Assembly (NCBI RefSeq): GCF_003711515.1
Contig: NW_021167080.1
Span: forward strand, 3,012,155-3,076,154
Direction: 5' to 3'
Source of the DNA: Sodiomyces alkalinus F11
Taxonomy: Eukaryota > Ascomycota > Sordariomycetes > Glomerellales > Plectosphaerellaceae
Length of the DNA: 64,000 nucleotides
Shown here: in pieces, positions 11,330 to 22,320 of the stretch
Numbering within the stretch: the first letter of the stretch is position 1
Layout: every line of letters begins with the position of its first letter
Program-made: the position numbers and the translations under genes
Notes under the pieces: generated by a model
Databases searched by the model: none
What the model was told of the DNA's origin: nothing
What the model saw: only the letters and a program-made list of their open reading frames with translations

Positions 11330-12620
11330 TGCTACTCCTACGAGTATAACGCGAGCTTCTAAGAGGCTTAAGACCACAGCTATAGTATCGACCTTATAGT
11401 CCGCTAGGTAGTCTGCCCCGTAGCTAGCTACCCCGTAGCCGGTTACGCTAGAGCCTCCTACTCCTATTACGGCTACGCCTTTAATATCGACTGCTACGCC
11501 GTCGGTCGCTCCCCGCTAGAAGGTGGTGGATATCGGCATAGACGAGGATCTAAGGGCCCCCTATATACATTATATGGATAAGTTAGTAGCGATTAACTTT
11601 AAGGAAAAAACATATACTATTAAGGCCGAGATATACTGCTATGCCGATAATAGTCGACGGACGAATAAGTGCCACTATTACTCTGAGTATAATAGCCTAA
11701 AGTGCCGCGTGGTAAGTTATACACCTTTATTATAACCCCTATAGCCCCTTCCTCTATAGACTACTCCGTGGGCCCGTTCTTCTAACGCCTATAATAGCTT
11801 TCTATTACCGGTAAGAACGCTGCCGAGTAGCTATAAAAGGTTTTAGTTATCGCTATTAAGAAAGGTGGCCTAAATAAGAGTCGTTATATAAGTGTTACTA
11901 ACTATATCCCTTTGTTAACCCTATATAGTACCCTTACTAATTCTATATAATACCTATACTAGTCTATAGCGGTTCGATGCTAGGTTATCCTTAAAGAGGC
12001 TCTAGGTTAGATAACGCTAGAGGTTAACCGGTCGGCTACCGAGGAAGCTATAGTTACTTAGCATTACGCTAAGGAAGTTACTAATACCCGCCAGAAAACG
12101 GCGGAGGATATCCATAAAAGGCTTAATAGTATAAAATCGCTCCTTAAGTAATTTATTGGGCTATAGCAGTAGCGTCTTACCATTAAGCAGAAACGCCTTA
12201 ATATTAAATAATAACGCCTTACATTACACGAGCGCGATCTCGCGGCCTAGGAGCGGATAGCTACTGCTTTTAAGTAGATAGCTACTCTTAACCTAGCCTA
12301 GGCTTAGACCTAGGAAGACCTGCCTATACCCTTAGGGTCTACCTTAGCCCTCGCGGGGGTTAGCTTTATAGGTAACGATGTGTTTTAGTGATAGTGGCTC
12401 TGCGTAACCTTAAGGCTTCGTGCCGTAAGGTCCTTAGGGTCCGCCGGACCCTTATAAAGTGCCCGACGATAACGATATAGTGCTAGCCTTGTTAGCGAAG
12501 AAAAAGAGGAAGAAGGCTCTAACGCCCTTAACCCCTTTATCAGGGAAGAAGAAGAAGAAGCAGAAGGCGAAGACGCCTCTGTCTCTTCATCCTTTAATGC
12601 TATCCGCGGGTGGTGGGTAA
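11330..12620 (+). pseudogene. Gypsy-2 antisense reading frame downstream of integrase
   Basis: Pol of this element is on the minus strand, yet the plus strand here reads as a coding region once RIP stops are ignored. A Pro/Thr/Ala-rich start (about 11440-11520) leads into VVDIGIDEDLRAPYIHYMDK and a Cys/His/Tyr-rich part, with 70 codons open at 11523-11735. Next comes a helical Gln/Lys-rich segment, about 12000-12300, with FIGLQQQRLTIKQKRLNIK-like text. A strongly basic end has AKKKRKKALTPL and GKKKKKQKAK and stops at a TAA near 12620. The last part resembles a nuclear localisation tail. No family is recognised; the continuity is inferred. Confidence 0.5.
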
Positions 12621-12989
12621 AAGGGGGTAACGGCTATTACTGCGGGGCAGAGCTAGGCATATATAGAGGATAACAGCGAGGCGGTTAGGCGCGAGCCTAC
12701 CCTTTTAGATAATAAATTAGTAGGGTTTAAGGATATTCTTTTAGGGGCGTGATAGTAGTATATATAGAGGAACGGTTATTTTTTTTTAGGTTTTTTACTA
12801 GCCTTCGGGTTAGGTTTTTCCTTTTTTTTTAACTAGCTTTGGGGTATTCCTATCGTAACCCTAACAGTCCTAACTATAATCCAGTATAATATATCGTCTT
12901 AATCGTGATATTCGTAACGGGGGGGGATAAGGCGGAAGGAGTAGGAATTATGCCCGATTAGTATACCCGATGCCCTGATTGATATTAAA

Positions 12990-14720
12990 GGTAGTGGGTG
13001 GATAGACGTGTCTGATAGTACTGAAAGAAAAGAAAACAGGAATAAGGAGGAAAAGACCCTACGCCCTTACTATTAGGCCCTTTTATAGACTATACCGTGA
13101 ACCTATTTAGTTTCCCGTGAGTCTTATTATCCGTGAGGAGGAAGGGATCTAAATAATATCCTTACGTCGTCTTTATAGGGTCCCCTATAAGAATAGTATA
13201 TAAACCTATATAATCTCTAGTAAGTCTCGCCTTAAAGTAGGCGTTAATAAGTTCGTCGGGGACGTTCCGCTTCGGCTCCTAGGTATTTTCTTTGTCGCTA
13301 TAGCCGGCCTATTAAATTAGGTACTAACGCCTCTTACTCTGATATCGGTGGTCTAGGATAGCTTTAACTTTATACTTATCCAACTCTAGTTCGAGGTCGA
13401 CTATATATAGCTCCGGTTATAACCTATCGCGGAACCTCTATAGTTCTAGCAGGGAAACCGGGAAAACGTTATAAATCCTTATACCCTTTAGCAGTTCTAA
13501 TTAGTAGGCTAGGCTATACATGCCGACGATTTTAGTCACCTTATATAGCCCGATAAACTTATCGCTAAGCTTTTTAGAAGGCCTTTTCTATCGGATATTC
13601 TTCGTGGATAGTAAGACGTACTTATTCACCTTAAACCTCCGCTAGGTATAGCCGTTATTATAATACCATTTGTAGGAGGCCTACGGCCTCTTAATAAGAT
13701 CCGAGATAGACCGGCGCTAAGCTATAAGGTACTCCGTATAGCGCTCGGCTTTAGTGGCACGGACCTCGCCTGCCCTTAAGAGCCGTACTTTGTTAGGGCC
13801 TTGAGGGTTATAACCTATTAACGTATTAGCAGGGGTATCACGTATCGCAGAATACCACGCTATATTATAAGTAAACTCTGCTAACGGTAATCGGTTAACC
13901 TAGTCGTTCTATTCCTACGAGCAGAATATATAAAAGTAGTGTTCGAGGTTCTGATTCTATCGCTTAGTCTATCTATCCGTTAATAGGTGCTACGCTATAG
14001 ATAGGCGTTATGCAGTACCGAGGTAATAATATAAGGTTACCTAAAAACGACTCGTAAATAATAAGCCTTAGTTTGATATAATACCGTTAGGTAGGCCAAA
14101 AGTACGGAAAACGTAATACTATAAAGACTCGGTAAGTCCTTCTGCTATTAGGTTACTACTCGTGGGGATATAGATAGAGTATTTCGTTAAGCGGTATACT
14201 ACTATAAGGATAGCATCCCGTTTTTGGCCTAGGCTATAGACTAGTGGCAGCCCCGTAATAAAGTTAATAGGTATCTCTGTAAAGGGGCGCTATGGCACTA
14301 GGAGACTCGCTAGCTCGCTATATAGCTTATAGTGCCGCGGCTTAGTACGTTAATATATGCCGTAGGTAGGTATAAATTAACGTATATCTCGTGGGAGATA
14401 GTCCTAGAAGTAAAAATCCGAAATTCTCTTAATAGTTCTTATAACCCTATAATGCCCTATGCTAGGTCTATTATAGAAACACTATAGAACCTTTTAACGG
14501 AGGCTAGAGTAGTCTAGCATAAAAACGCGGTTCTTAAAACGAAGGATACTACTACTCCTAGACTAATATCCGTATATAGTATTATTACCGTGGGCTTTAC
14601 GCTATCGAGTGTAAAAAGGATTATCCGCTTACGCCTCTACTACCTCTTCTAGCAGGGTAGGGGAATTAAGAGCGGGAAAATCAGAATCGGGGGTAGTGCG
14701 GGACTACGTTAGTTCCTGAT
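12990..14720 (-). pseudogene. Gypsy-2 integrase relic
   Basis: On the minus strand, about 13790-14000, the frame reads HLLTDRQTKRQNQNLEHY, then NDQVNRLPLAEFTYNIAWY and NTLIGYNPQGP after restoring Q at stops. These are the core and post-core signatures of gypsy integrases (the TDGQTER box and the LPLAEF.YN box). The zinc-binding N-terminal part should lie about 14450-14700, and the C-terminal part runs toward 13000. The enzyme would insert element cDNA; it is inactive. Confidence 0.85.
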
Positions 14721-16250
14721 AAGACCTAAAATAATACCCCTTAAGAAAGACTCTAAAAAGGAGAAAGGGTCTTCCGTTTAAGCCTCTACTATCTCTTCCG
14801 GCAAGGTAGGGAGAGCGGGAATAGTATAGGTATTATACTAGGTCTGAAGTAGGCCTAGGGCAAAACGCTTCGAAAAAGACTCTACCGCCTTAGCCTGGTT
14901 AGTAACCAGGGCACGCTTATAGGGCGTATATTAGGGCTTCCTTAATAGTCTATCCGCGGGGTTTAACGTCCCCGGACGGTGCCGAATCTTAAAATTAAAT
15001 AGGGCGAGCTCCTTAAACTACCTACCGTACTAGATCTTAAGCTTCGGTTTATCTAGCAGATAACGCTGGTTTAAATAGTCTATCAGGACTATAACAGGGC
15101 TCTAACTATAAGCCACGTAGTATCGCTATATACGAAAAGACTCGATAATAGCTATAAGCTCGGAGTTGAGCGTACTATAATTAAGCTTAGCCCCGCGTAG
15201 CTTACGGGATATAAACGCTATAGGACACTATAAGCCATCCTCGAGTTAACTAATAATAGCGCTAATAGTAAAAGCAGAAGCGTCGGGCTTAATACGTATC
15301 GACAGAGCGGGATTAAAATACCTTAAAACTAGCGCTTTCTAAAATAGCAGCTTTATTTCCCCGAACGCGGCCTAGGCCTACTAGGAGAGCATAAGGACCC
15401 CGGTATAGCCCCTAGTAGGGCCCCCTGTATAGCCCCCTTTAAGATAGTCTATAAGGGGGGCAGCGACCTTAGAGTAATTCCGAAAAAAACATCTGTAAAA
15501 ACCCGTAAAACCTAGGAAGACCTGTATTTTCTTAATACTATTAAGGAGTTCTTAGTCACGGATAGCCTTAACGCGAGATAGATCTATATGTACCCTATCG
15601 GGATTATAGATAAAACTAAGGAATTTAACGTTTTTAGTCTCGAACTCACACTTATTAGGGTTGGTATACAGGGACTATTACCTAAGCCTACTAAGGACCT
15701 CGCAGACGTATACGCGGTAGGTAACTAAGTCCGTACTATAGATATGAATATTGTTAAGATATACTATATAGATAGTGTTAATAAGGCCTGATAGCGCTTA
15801 ATTAATATAACGTTAAAAGCTCGCCGGCGTATTAGTAAGACCGAACGGTATAATAAGGTATTCGTAGTAACTGTATTTTATTCGGAACGCCGTTTTCCAC
15901 TTATCGCTAGCCCGAATCCGTAGCCGATAGTATATATCCTTAAGATCCAGTTTAGTATAGTACTACGCTAAGGATAACCGATCTAAGATTTCGTGGATAA
16001 GGGGTAATAGGGTACGGTCCTTGATTATTACCTTATTTAATCATTTGTAGTCTATATAAAGGCGTAGCTTACTACCCTTCTTAGGAATAAACAGAATAGG
16101 GGCGCCGGCCGGACTAGTTAATAGTCTAATCTATCCTTTCGTGATGGTGTCCTATAGATACTAACATAGCACCTTTAATTTCTATACGGCGAGAGGGTAA
16201 ATAGGGTCGTAGGGGGGCTTTTTCCCCTCCTCCACCTCGATTACGTAGTC
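14720..16250 (-). pseudogene. Gypsy-2 reverse transcriptase and RNase H relic
   Basis: Minus-strand motifs in order: PLIHEILDRLS and [13 protein letters not shown] (about 15920-16015), then the catalytic box read as YLNN instead of YLDD (about 15750), NPNKCEFETKNVKFL (about 15640), [11 protein letters not shown] (about 15500), an RNase H start with IRIKPDASAF (about 15290) and QCPIAFISRKLRGAKLNY (about 15200). The arrangement is that of Ty3/gypsy pol. Loss of the catalytic Asp pair and many stops show inactivation. Confidence 0.9.
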
Positions 16251-16799
16251 CTACTACTAGTACGTCGGCAGCCGCCCGGCGTTATCGACGTTAAAGACGT
16301 TAGCGAAATTTTAATACTATTCCGGTAGTATAGGAGTAGTAGCGGATTCCCCGGCTTCTAAGAATTCATCTCTATAACCCACTAAAGGGTTTTCTAGGCC
16401 GATATAGCCGATATATAAGCTCTGTGTAGGACCTATATAGGTTAGAGTAAGGATAGACTTAGCTTATCTTAGTACCCTACGCAGTTCTTTTAGAGACATG
16501 ACTATACTAAGCTCCACGTAGGATAAGGGGTAGGTCCACGTGCTATACTACTAATTAACGTTAGGGTTAATGGCCGTAAGCTAGGGCCCACCCAGGATAA
16601 TTCTAGTACTAAGAGGGTTAAGTTCTATAATGTGAAACTCAGCGTATTATACCCTCTTACAACCCTAATAGTCGGTTATAATGATGATCCTATAGGTGGA
16701 TCCTAGAGTTATCTTTATTTATCCTTTTATAATCCAGGATACTAGGACTAGGGACCTATCAGAAACCTAATTAGGCCCTAAAAGGGTCCGGTCTAGAAT

Positions 16800-18470
16800 A
16801 TTAATATCGGCCCCTTCGTTAAAAAAAGCTAATCCTACACCTATTCCCTACCTTAGCGAAGGGAAACGCATGCCTTTACCGGTATAGTGGTGGTAAAGGG
16901 AGTTACTCGAGGTGGGTATTATTCCTAGGGTACCTCGCCTATAACACGACCGATATAAGACGTAGATACAGGTTAGGTATTCGGGTTACTAGCGTTATTA
17001 TTCGAGCGCGACCTCTTAATATAAGGGCTAAAGTATATAGTAGTGTAGTGCCCCTTTTAGTTATAGTTATAGTAAGTAATAGAGTCGAGGTAATAGGGGG
17101 ACAGGGATAATAGTCTAGGGCGTATAGGATAACTAGGAGTGGGCGTAGGAGCAGGCGTAAAGGCAGGCGTAGCAACAGGCGCAGAAATAGGGGTATAAGA
17201 AGGGGTAGGAGTATATAAGCGGAAATGGCGTTACTCGGTACGAGTAGTGGACTAGAAGTCTGCTTAAGCGGCGGCTAGTCCGTCGTTAACGGTTAAGGCT
17301 TCCGCCCTACGGTAGGCCAGGGCTAGGTCTTAGTAGTCCTTAGGAACCCCTATAGACACTATATAGTCCCGAATAGGTGGGAGGACCCTTATCAGTACTA
17401 TCTAAATCCTTTACTAGTCTAGGAGCTCGCCCGGTAATTCCGACTCTAGGGCTTCCTACTATTATATAAACTTAGCGTAGGTCTCGCCCTCTCTCTAGAA
17501 TAAGATAGACTCGTTCTAGATCTATACCGCTACCTTCTATAGGCGGGTATTATTATCGTTAACCTAACAGGATAGCTAGGCTTATAGGGTGGCCTAGCTA
17601 ACCCTATTAGAGTCGCTATTGTACTTATATCATAGTTTAGCCTACTAGCGTTCCTTAAGGTGGTGAGGGAGGTATAATATAACGAAGTAGTTACTCGTAG
17701 CATCTATAGAAAAGGATTAAGAATCTAGGTCGAATCGCTAGTTAGTCTCCTAAATAAATATATAATACTTAGACTAGGATATACCGTTCTATTTAGGTAG
17801 GGGGAAATTAAACATAGCCTAGGTGGCAGACCCTTATAGATATTATCGTGGATATATCGTGGTTATACTAGGTTCCTATTAGAGTCACGATAATACGATA
17901 TCGGGGCTTAGCTATACGGCGGTAGGTAATATCGGCCGGGTTAGGATTAATAGCGGGATTAATAGCGGCGGTAACGGTAGCGGCGGTATCCGCCTTGAGC
18001 TTAGTAAGGTAAGCGAGCTTACACTTTCGGTGGTTCTACGCCTCTATCCACTTAACGTGTTTGTCTAGTTATTTATCCGTTAGCGTGGCTAGGTTAATGT
18101 TAGTATACGGAGGTAGGTTAGGATCGTGTGCCTATCGTGTCTACTACATTATAGTCTTAGGAGGAGCGGGGGTAGTAATAAAGGTAGAGGCAGTAGTAGT
18201 AATAGGAATAGAAGCAGTAGCAGATACGGGGACAGGTATAGGGACAGGAATAGGTATAGGAGCCGTGTTAGTTCCCGGCGTATTCCCGTCGTTTCCCTTA
18301 TCGGTAGGGTCGGGGGGAGCGTCTTCTATAAAGGCGGTCTCGCTATTGCGGAGCTACCGCTTAAACTAACTAGCAGTCTCGTTAAAATTGAAGGTAGGAT
18401 TATTTATTTCGTGATAGTTAGATATCTTAGTAACTCTCCTTAACGGTCTTCGAGCCCTTAAAGGGTAAAG
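16800..18470 (-). pseudogene. Gypsy-2 gag/protease region with zinc knuckle
   Basis: Near 17040-17075 the minus strand reads as a Cys-x2-Cys-x4-His-x4-Cys knuckle (YYNYNQKGHYTTIY, with Y standing for mutated Cys), the hallmark of the nucleocapsid part of Gag. Upstream, 17100-18400, is Gag-like but poorly readable. Two plus-strand open frames of about 100 codons at 18061-18443 overlap it and appear to be shadows created by simple repeats. Confidence 0.65.
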
Positions 18471-18479
18471 CGATTAAAA

Positions 18480-18846
18480 TATTAAATAGGTAGTCGCAAA
18501 GAGTGAAAAGATAGGGTTAGGTAAGGAACTAGATAGGTTACACAACGGGATCACAATAGCAAAAGTGATAGGACTAAATATAGGGGTAACCAAAGAATTA
18601 GATTAATCGCTAGCCTCTCTCTTGAAAGGGGAGGCTCCTCCGCTCCCTAAGACTACGTTCTGCTACTCCTCGAGGACTACTCTATTTACTTCCTCGAGGG
18701 CTACTTTATTTACTTCGAGGGGCTATTCTGTTTACTACGTAACGACTACTTTATTTATGCCTTAAGGGGTCTTAGACCGTGGGCGGCTAGACCCCGATAG
18801 GTTCACACGAGGGACCTATTATAGCCACTACTATAGGCACCTGATA
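18480..18846 (-). repeat. Gypsy-2 5' LTR (right copy)
   Basis: The 367-bp repeat begins TATTAAATAGG (TGTTAAATAGG in the left copy) and ends CACCTGATA, followed directly by TAAAG. Confidence 0.95.
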
Positions 18847-18851
18847 TAAAG
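18847..18851. repeat. Target-site duplication, right copy (gypsy-2)
   Basis: TAAAG, identical to 10238-10242. Confidence 0.9.
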
Positions 18852-21800
18852 CGACGATAAATAGCTCCCGTAACGTATACCCGGTCTTCTAAATAACGGC
18901 CTCCTTAAAACAGGTAACCTAGTAACGGTTATCGTGTAAAGCCCGGCTATAACACAGGCCTCGCGGTAAGTATCGTAGATAGTCCCCTCTATAGTGTAAA
19001 GGTCCATAAAGGAAGTCGGCCCTCGAACGGAGACTAAGAGTAACCGTAAATAGTACGCCTCTTTAGCTATTAGGGGTATATACCGTAGACGGCTAATCTA
19101 AAATCCACGCTGCCTCGGCTATTAAGTAAACTACTACGGTTTCTATATATAACGGCTAGAAAACTAGTAATAGAATAACTCGCGGCTATTAGCGTTATCA
19201 CGGTTATAATCGAAAAAGGCTATTAGCTAAGTCTTCTGGTCCCGTAATATACGCTCGATCTAGCTTACGGTCGCGTTATCGCCAAAGTATATAGGCTGCT
19301 ATCCCTTAAGATAAACCGAAAAACGTATAACGGGCGGATACTTATAGTATATAGGGAACTCGAATACCTAAATAACGGCCTCCGTGGGACTGATATAACG
19401 ACTCTGGAGATAAAGGTTAACCTCGTCTTCGCCCTCTTTACCCGATATATGCATAGTTATACGGTCGGTGCCCTTATAAACGTACTTATACACGTACTTA
19501 ATCGCCTAAATAGATCCGTAAATATTAAGGTTAGTATATATATATACACCGTAACGGAGGTAGATATACGGAGGAGGATAACTTACCTTAATAGATCCGT
19601 AAATCTTAACGTTAATATAGGTACCGTAGCGGAGGTAGAGATATGGGCTATAGAGAATAATTGAACGGTTATTAAGGGAGACCTCTCCTATATAGCCTCT
19701 CTTTATAACGTGTAGGCTAGAGTTATAGCGCCTATACTCAGGATAACCATCCTCCCGTATACTTGTCTCTAGGCATTACGGCTTAGGAAACCGCTTAGAG
19801 CACTTTATACGGTTCTCGTTATTAGGCTACGGCTATATACACGGCATAAAGGGCTTATTATCACCGTAAGGACTATATATTATATTCTTACTAATAATAT
19901 TAAAAAGACGGCTAGTGGAATCCGACTCGCGGTCCCGTAGCTCCGTAGAGATAACCTTATTAATAGTTACGGGGTCCTTATATATCTTAGCCACCCGCGG
20001 CGTAAGGAAAAGAAGAATATAACGGTATAGAAGACCGCGCTTCTAGTATTCTATAATCTATATAATCCCCGTAAAGTCACTAAATAGACTATCGCGTAGC
20101 TACTATTCCAGGTTATGAGACTTTAACTCGACTACACGGCCGACTAAATCGGGCCGGTCGCTAGTAGTCTAACCTAGCTAAAGCTCCCGTATAATCTTTA
20201 GCTAGGTAGGATTGGCCGTAAAGGTAATAAAAAAGGTTAGAGTGCCGAGAGCCTGTATAATTACTATAGAATTCTAATAGTATTACGAGATAAACCGCTA
20301 GCCGCTAATATAATTTAAGGGTAAGATAACGCGTCGGCTAATATTACGGGTATCGCTATTAATATTATACGCCTAATCCCGTACCTTATTATATACGTTA
20401 GCCCGTAACTTATTCTAATAGCACTAGATCTAATTAAGCTTCTTCTAATTATAGGACGCTTATAGGTTTACTAAAACCTACTAAAAACGCCGGCCGTATA
20501 TAAAGGGTATAAATCTTTAATAGTTTCGCGGATATAGTATATAATAGTAGAACTAACGGAACTTTACCTCGGTATTCTGCCTTTAATGGTTCCAAAAGTC
20601 CCGTAACTATAACTACTAGTAATACTCGGAACCGCTACGCGGATATATAAGCGAGTAAGATAGTAGTAGATAAACAGAATACTTATAGTCGATCCACGAA
20701 AGGCCGCCTACGCTAATAGTAAACTATCTCTTTATAAGGATAATATCCTGATAGCAGACCTCACCTTACTTATCCGGTATAATAGCTATAGCCTTATCCA
20801 TAACGGGCAGATTCTTATACCGTATATTAGTGCCTTACTTAATATCTAATTCTATCCTAGGGTTAAGTATAATATAGCACTACTTACGGAGGGAGTTAAA
20901 GTATTTATAGGCTATTTTATATAAATGGATAAAGGTGTTATACTTATACAGGAAGTCCGAAATCTCCCCTAGGATATAACGGTTAAGCGTAGAGTTAAGG
21001 CTTTAGGTATTCGTAAGGCGGTAGTCGGCGGTAGCCTACGGGTTATAAAAGTATAGCTAGGTAAAGGCGGAAAGTCGACCTATAGCATTTAACGGCCTAG
21101 TATAGTAGTAAAGGGTGCTATAGATCTAAAAGGCTATTACGCCGCTAGCCGCGGCACCTTAACGGGTCTTAGTATATTATATAGATATAAACGAAAAGGC
21201 ATTATTATATTAACGGATTCTCTTACGATAATCCGTGGCTTAAGCGGTATCTATATATAGTAAATATTAGAAGAAGTCGGGTAGCGGGGAGATAACGGGA
21301 ATATCGATATCACCCTAGTTATAATAGGTACTAAATTTCGGGCTTATAAATAACGATTCCTAAGTAATAGAAGAAGATAATAGCTATTAGCTATTAACTA
21401 ATAACGCGGGATATAAAACTAACCTATAATTTCTCCCTAATCTAATAAAATATAGCGTAATATTTATACTCTACGCGTATTAATCTAAGATTATAATAAT
21501 CGACTATAATACCCGGCTAATACTACCCTAACGGCCCGGAATACTCTTAATATTCTTCACGGCAGTTATAGTTCGCGAGACGCTAGCTAGCTCTAATAGC
21601 CGCTTTACGATTTACCCTATTATCCCGGTAATCAGTATAAGTATTATACGGAGTACTATTATAACGTATAGGAAAAGCGGCCGTAGTAAAGTAACGGTAA
21701 TAGGCTAAGTAATAATAACCCGGAGTAAACCATAAAGCGTTACGCTATAAGGGATAATGGTATCGTGTACGCGGGCGAGGAGGTATAAGGGGAGCGGGCG

Positions 21801-22070
21801 GAGGCGCTAGAGGAGGGTAGTCTATTAGAATAAGTGGTGGAGGAGCCGTAAAACCTATAGAAGGTGCAGGAAGGGCTTAACGGGCGGCTTAATAGTCGGC
21901 TTAATTAGCTTTATAAGTAATATAGGTAGCGTAGATCCTTTGACGTGCCCGTAGATAGAAGCCGAACTCGGAAAACGGCTTAATAGTATTATAACTATAG
22001 CAGCGCTTAGCCTCGCGTTCGGTTTAACTAACTATTCCTGTAGCGTTATAGCGTTACGAGCTAAAAAACG
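18852..22070 (-). pseudogene. Helitron Rep protein, N-terminal half, RIP-mutated
   Basis: Minus-strand reading, stops ignored. Near 21900-22000 the frame reads KRCYCYNTIKPFSEFGFYL with later paired Cys codons mutated to Tyr, probably a zinc motif. At about 20190-20330 it reads SRRVILPLNYISGQRFI, YYQNSIVIIQALGTL and FFITFTANPTQL. This matches the Helitron-like N domain, normally ending in FITFTCNP. Near 20005-20035 it reads LLYRYILLFL, the HUH metal-binding site with His changed to Tyr by CAT/CAC to TAT/TAC. Then come KPFMPCIQPQPN and CLETSIREDGYPEYRR. This Rep part nicks and rejoins DNA during rolling-circle transposition; it is dead here. Confidence 0.85.
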
Positions 22071-22320
22071 CAAAATATCGTATAATATCGGAAAAGCCTT
22101 TACAGGTAGTAGACCTATATATAATAGGATAGTCTAGTCGTTAAATATAGTCGTAATTTATACCGTTTGTACTATTAAAGATACGTAAAAACGGGCTAAA
22201 ATATATATATTACGAAAGTAGACCATTTTACGGTGGTATAGCTATATACTATAGAACGAAATCGCCCGAAAAATAGCGTAAAATCCCGGAAAACGGGCAC
22301 GGGCGGTAGTACTGCTACGA

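Larger units (their letters stand above)
10243..18846 (-). mobile_element. Gypsy-2: Ty3/gypsy LTR retrotransposon, RIP-mutated, minus strand
   Basis: This 8604-bp element lies between LTRs of 366 and 367 bp, flanked by TAAAG duplications. On the minus strand it carries gag with a CCHC knuckle, reverse transcriptase, RNase H and integrase. A purine-rich tract (minus strand of about 10609-10625) adjoins the left LTR, which is the 3' LTR in this orientation. It is unrelated in sequence to gypsy-1, in opposite orientation, and nested separately in the same Helitron. All frames are broken by RIP-type stops. Confidence 0.95.
899..22320 (-). mobile_element. Helitron relic (autonomous type) hosting two gypsy insertions
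   Basis: Removing the two gypsy elements and one copy of each target duplication leaves about 5.7 kb of heavily mutated DNA. On the minus strand it reads, in order, a Cys-pair motif, a Helitron N-terminal Rep domain with an HUH site, and a Pif1-like helicase, ending near a 42-base hairpin at 899-940. This is the standard RepHel architecture of rolling-circle Helitrons. Reading frames contain many TAG/TAA codons at former CAG/CAA/TGG sites, as expected after RIP, so the element is dead. The left end is placed at the hairpin. The right (5') end is set only by the change in composition near 22320, because the terminal TC could not be fixed. Confidence 0.8.

Noticed and set aside
18061..18443. 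Two overlapping plus-strand frames of about 100 codons in gypsy-2
   Set aside because: Simple-repeat stretches (VVVIGIEA-, RNRYRSR-like) in the gag region of a minus-strand element; no domain.
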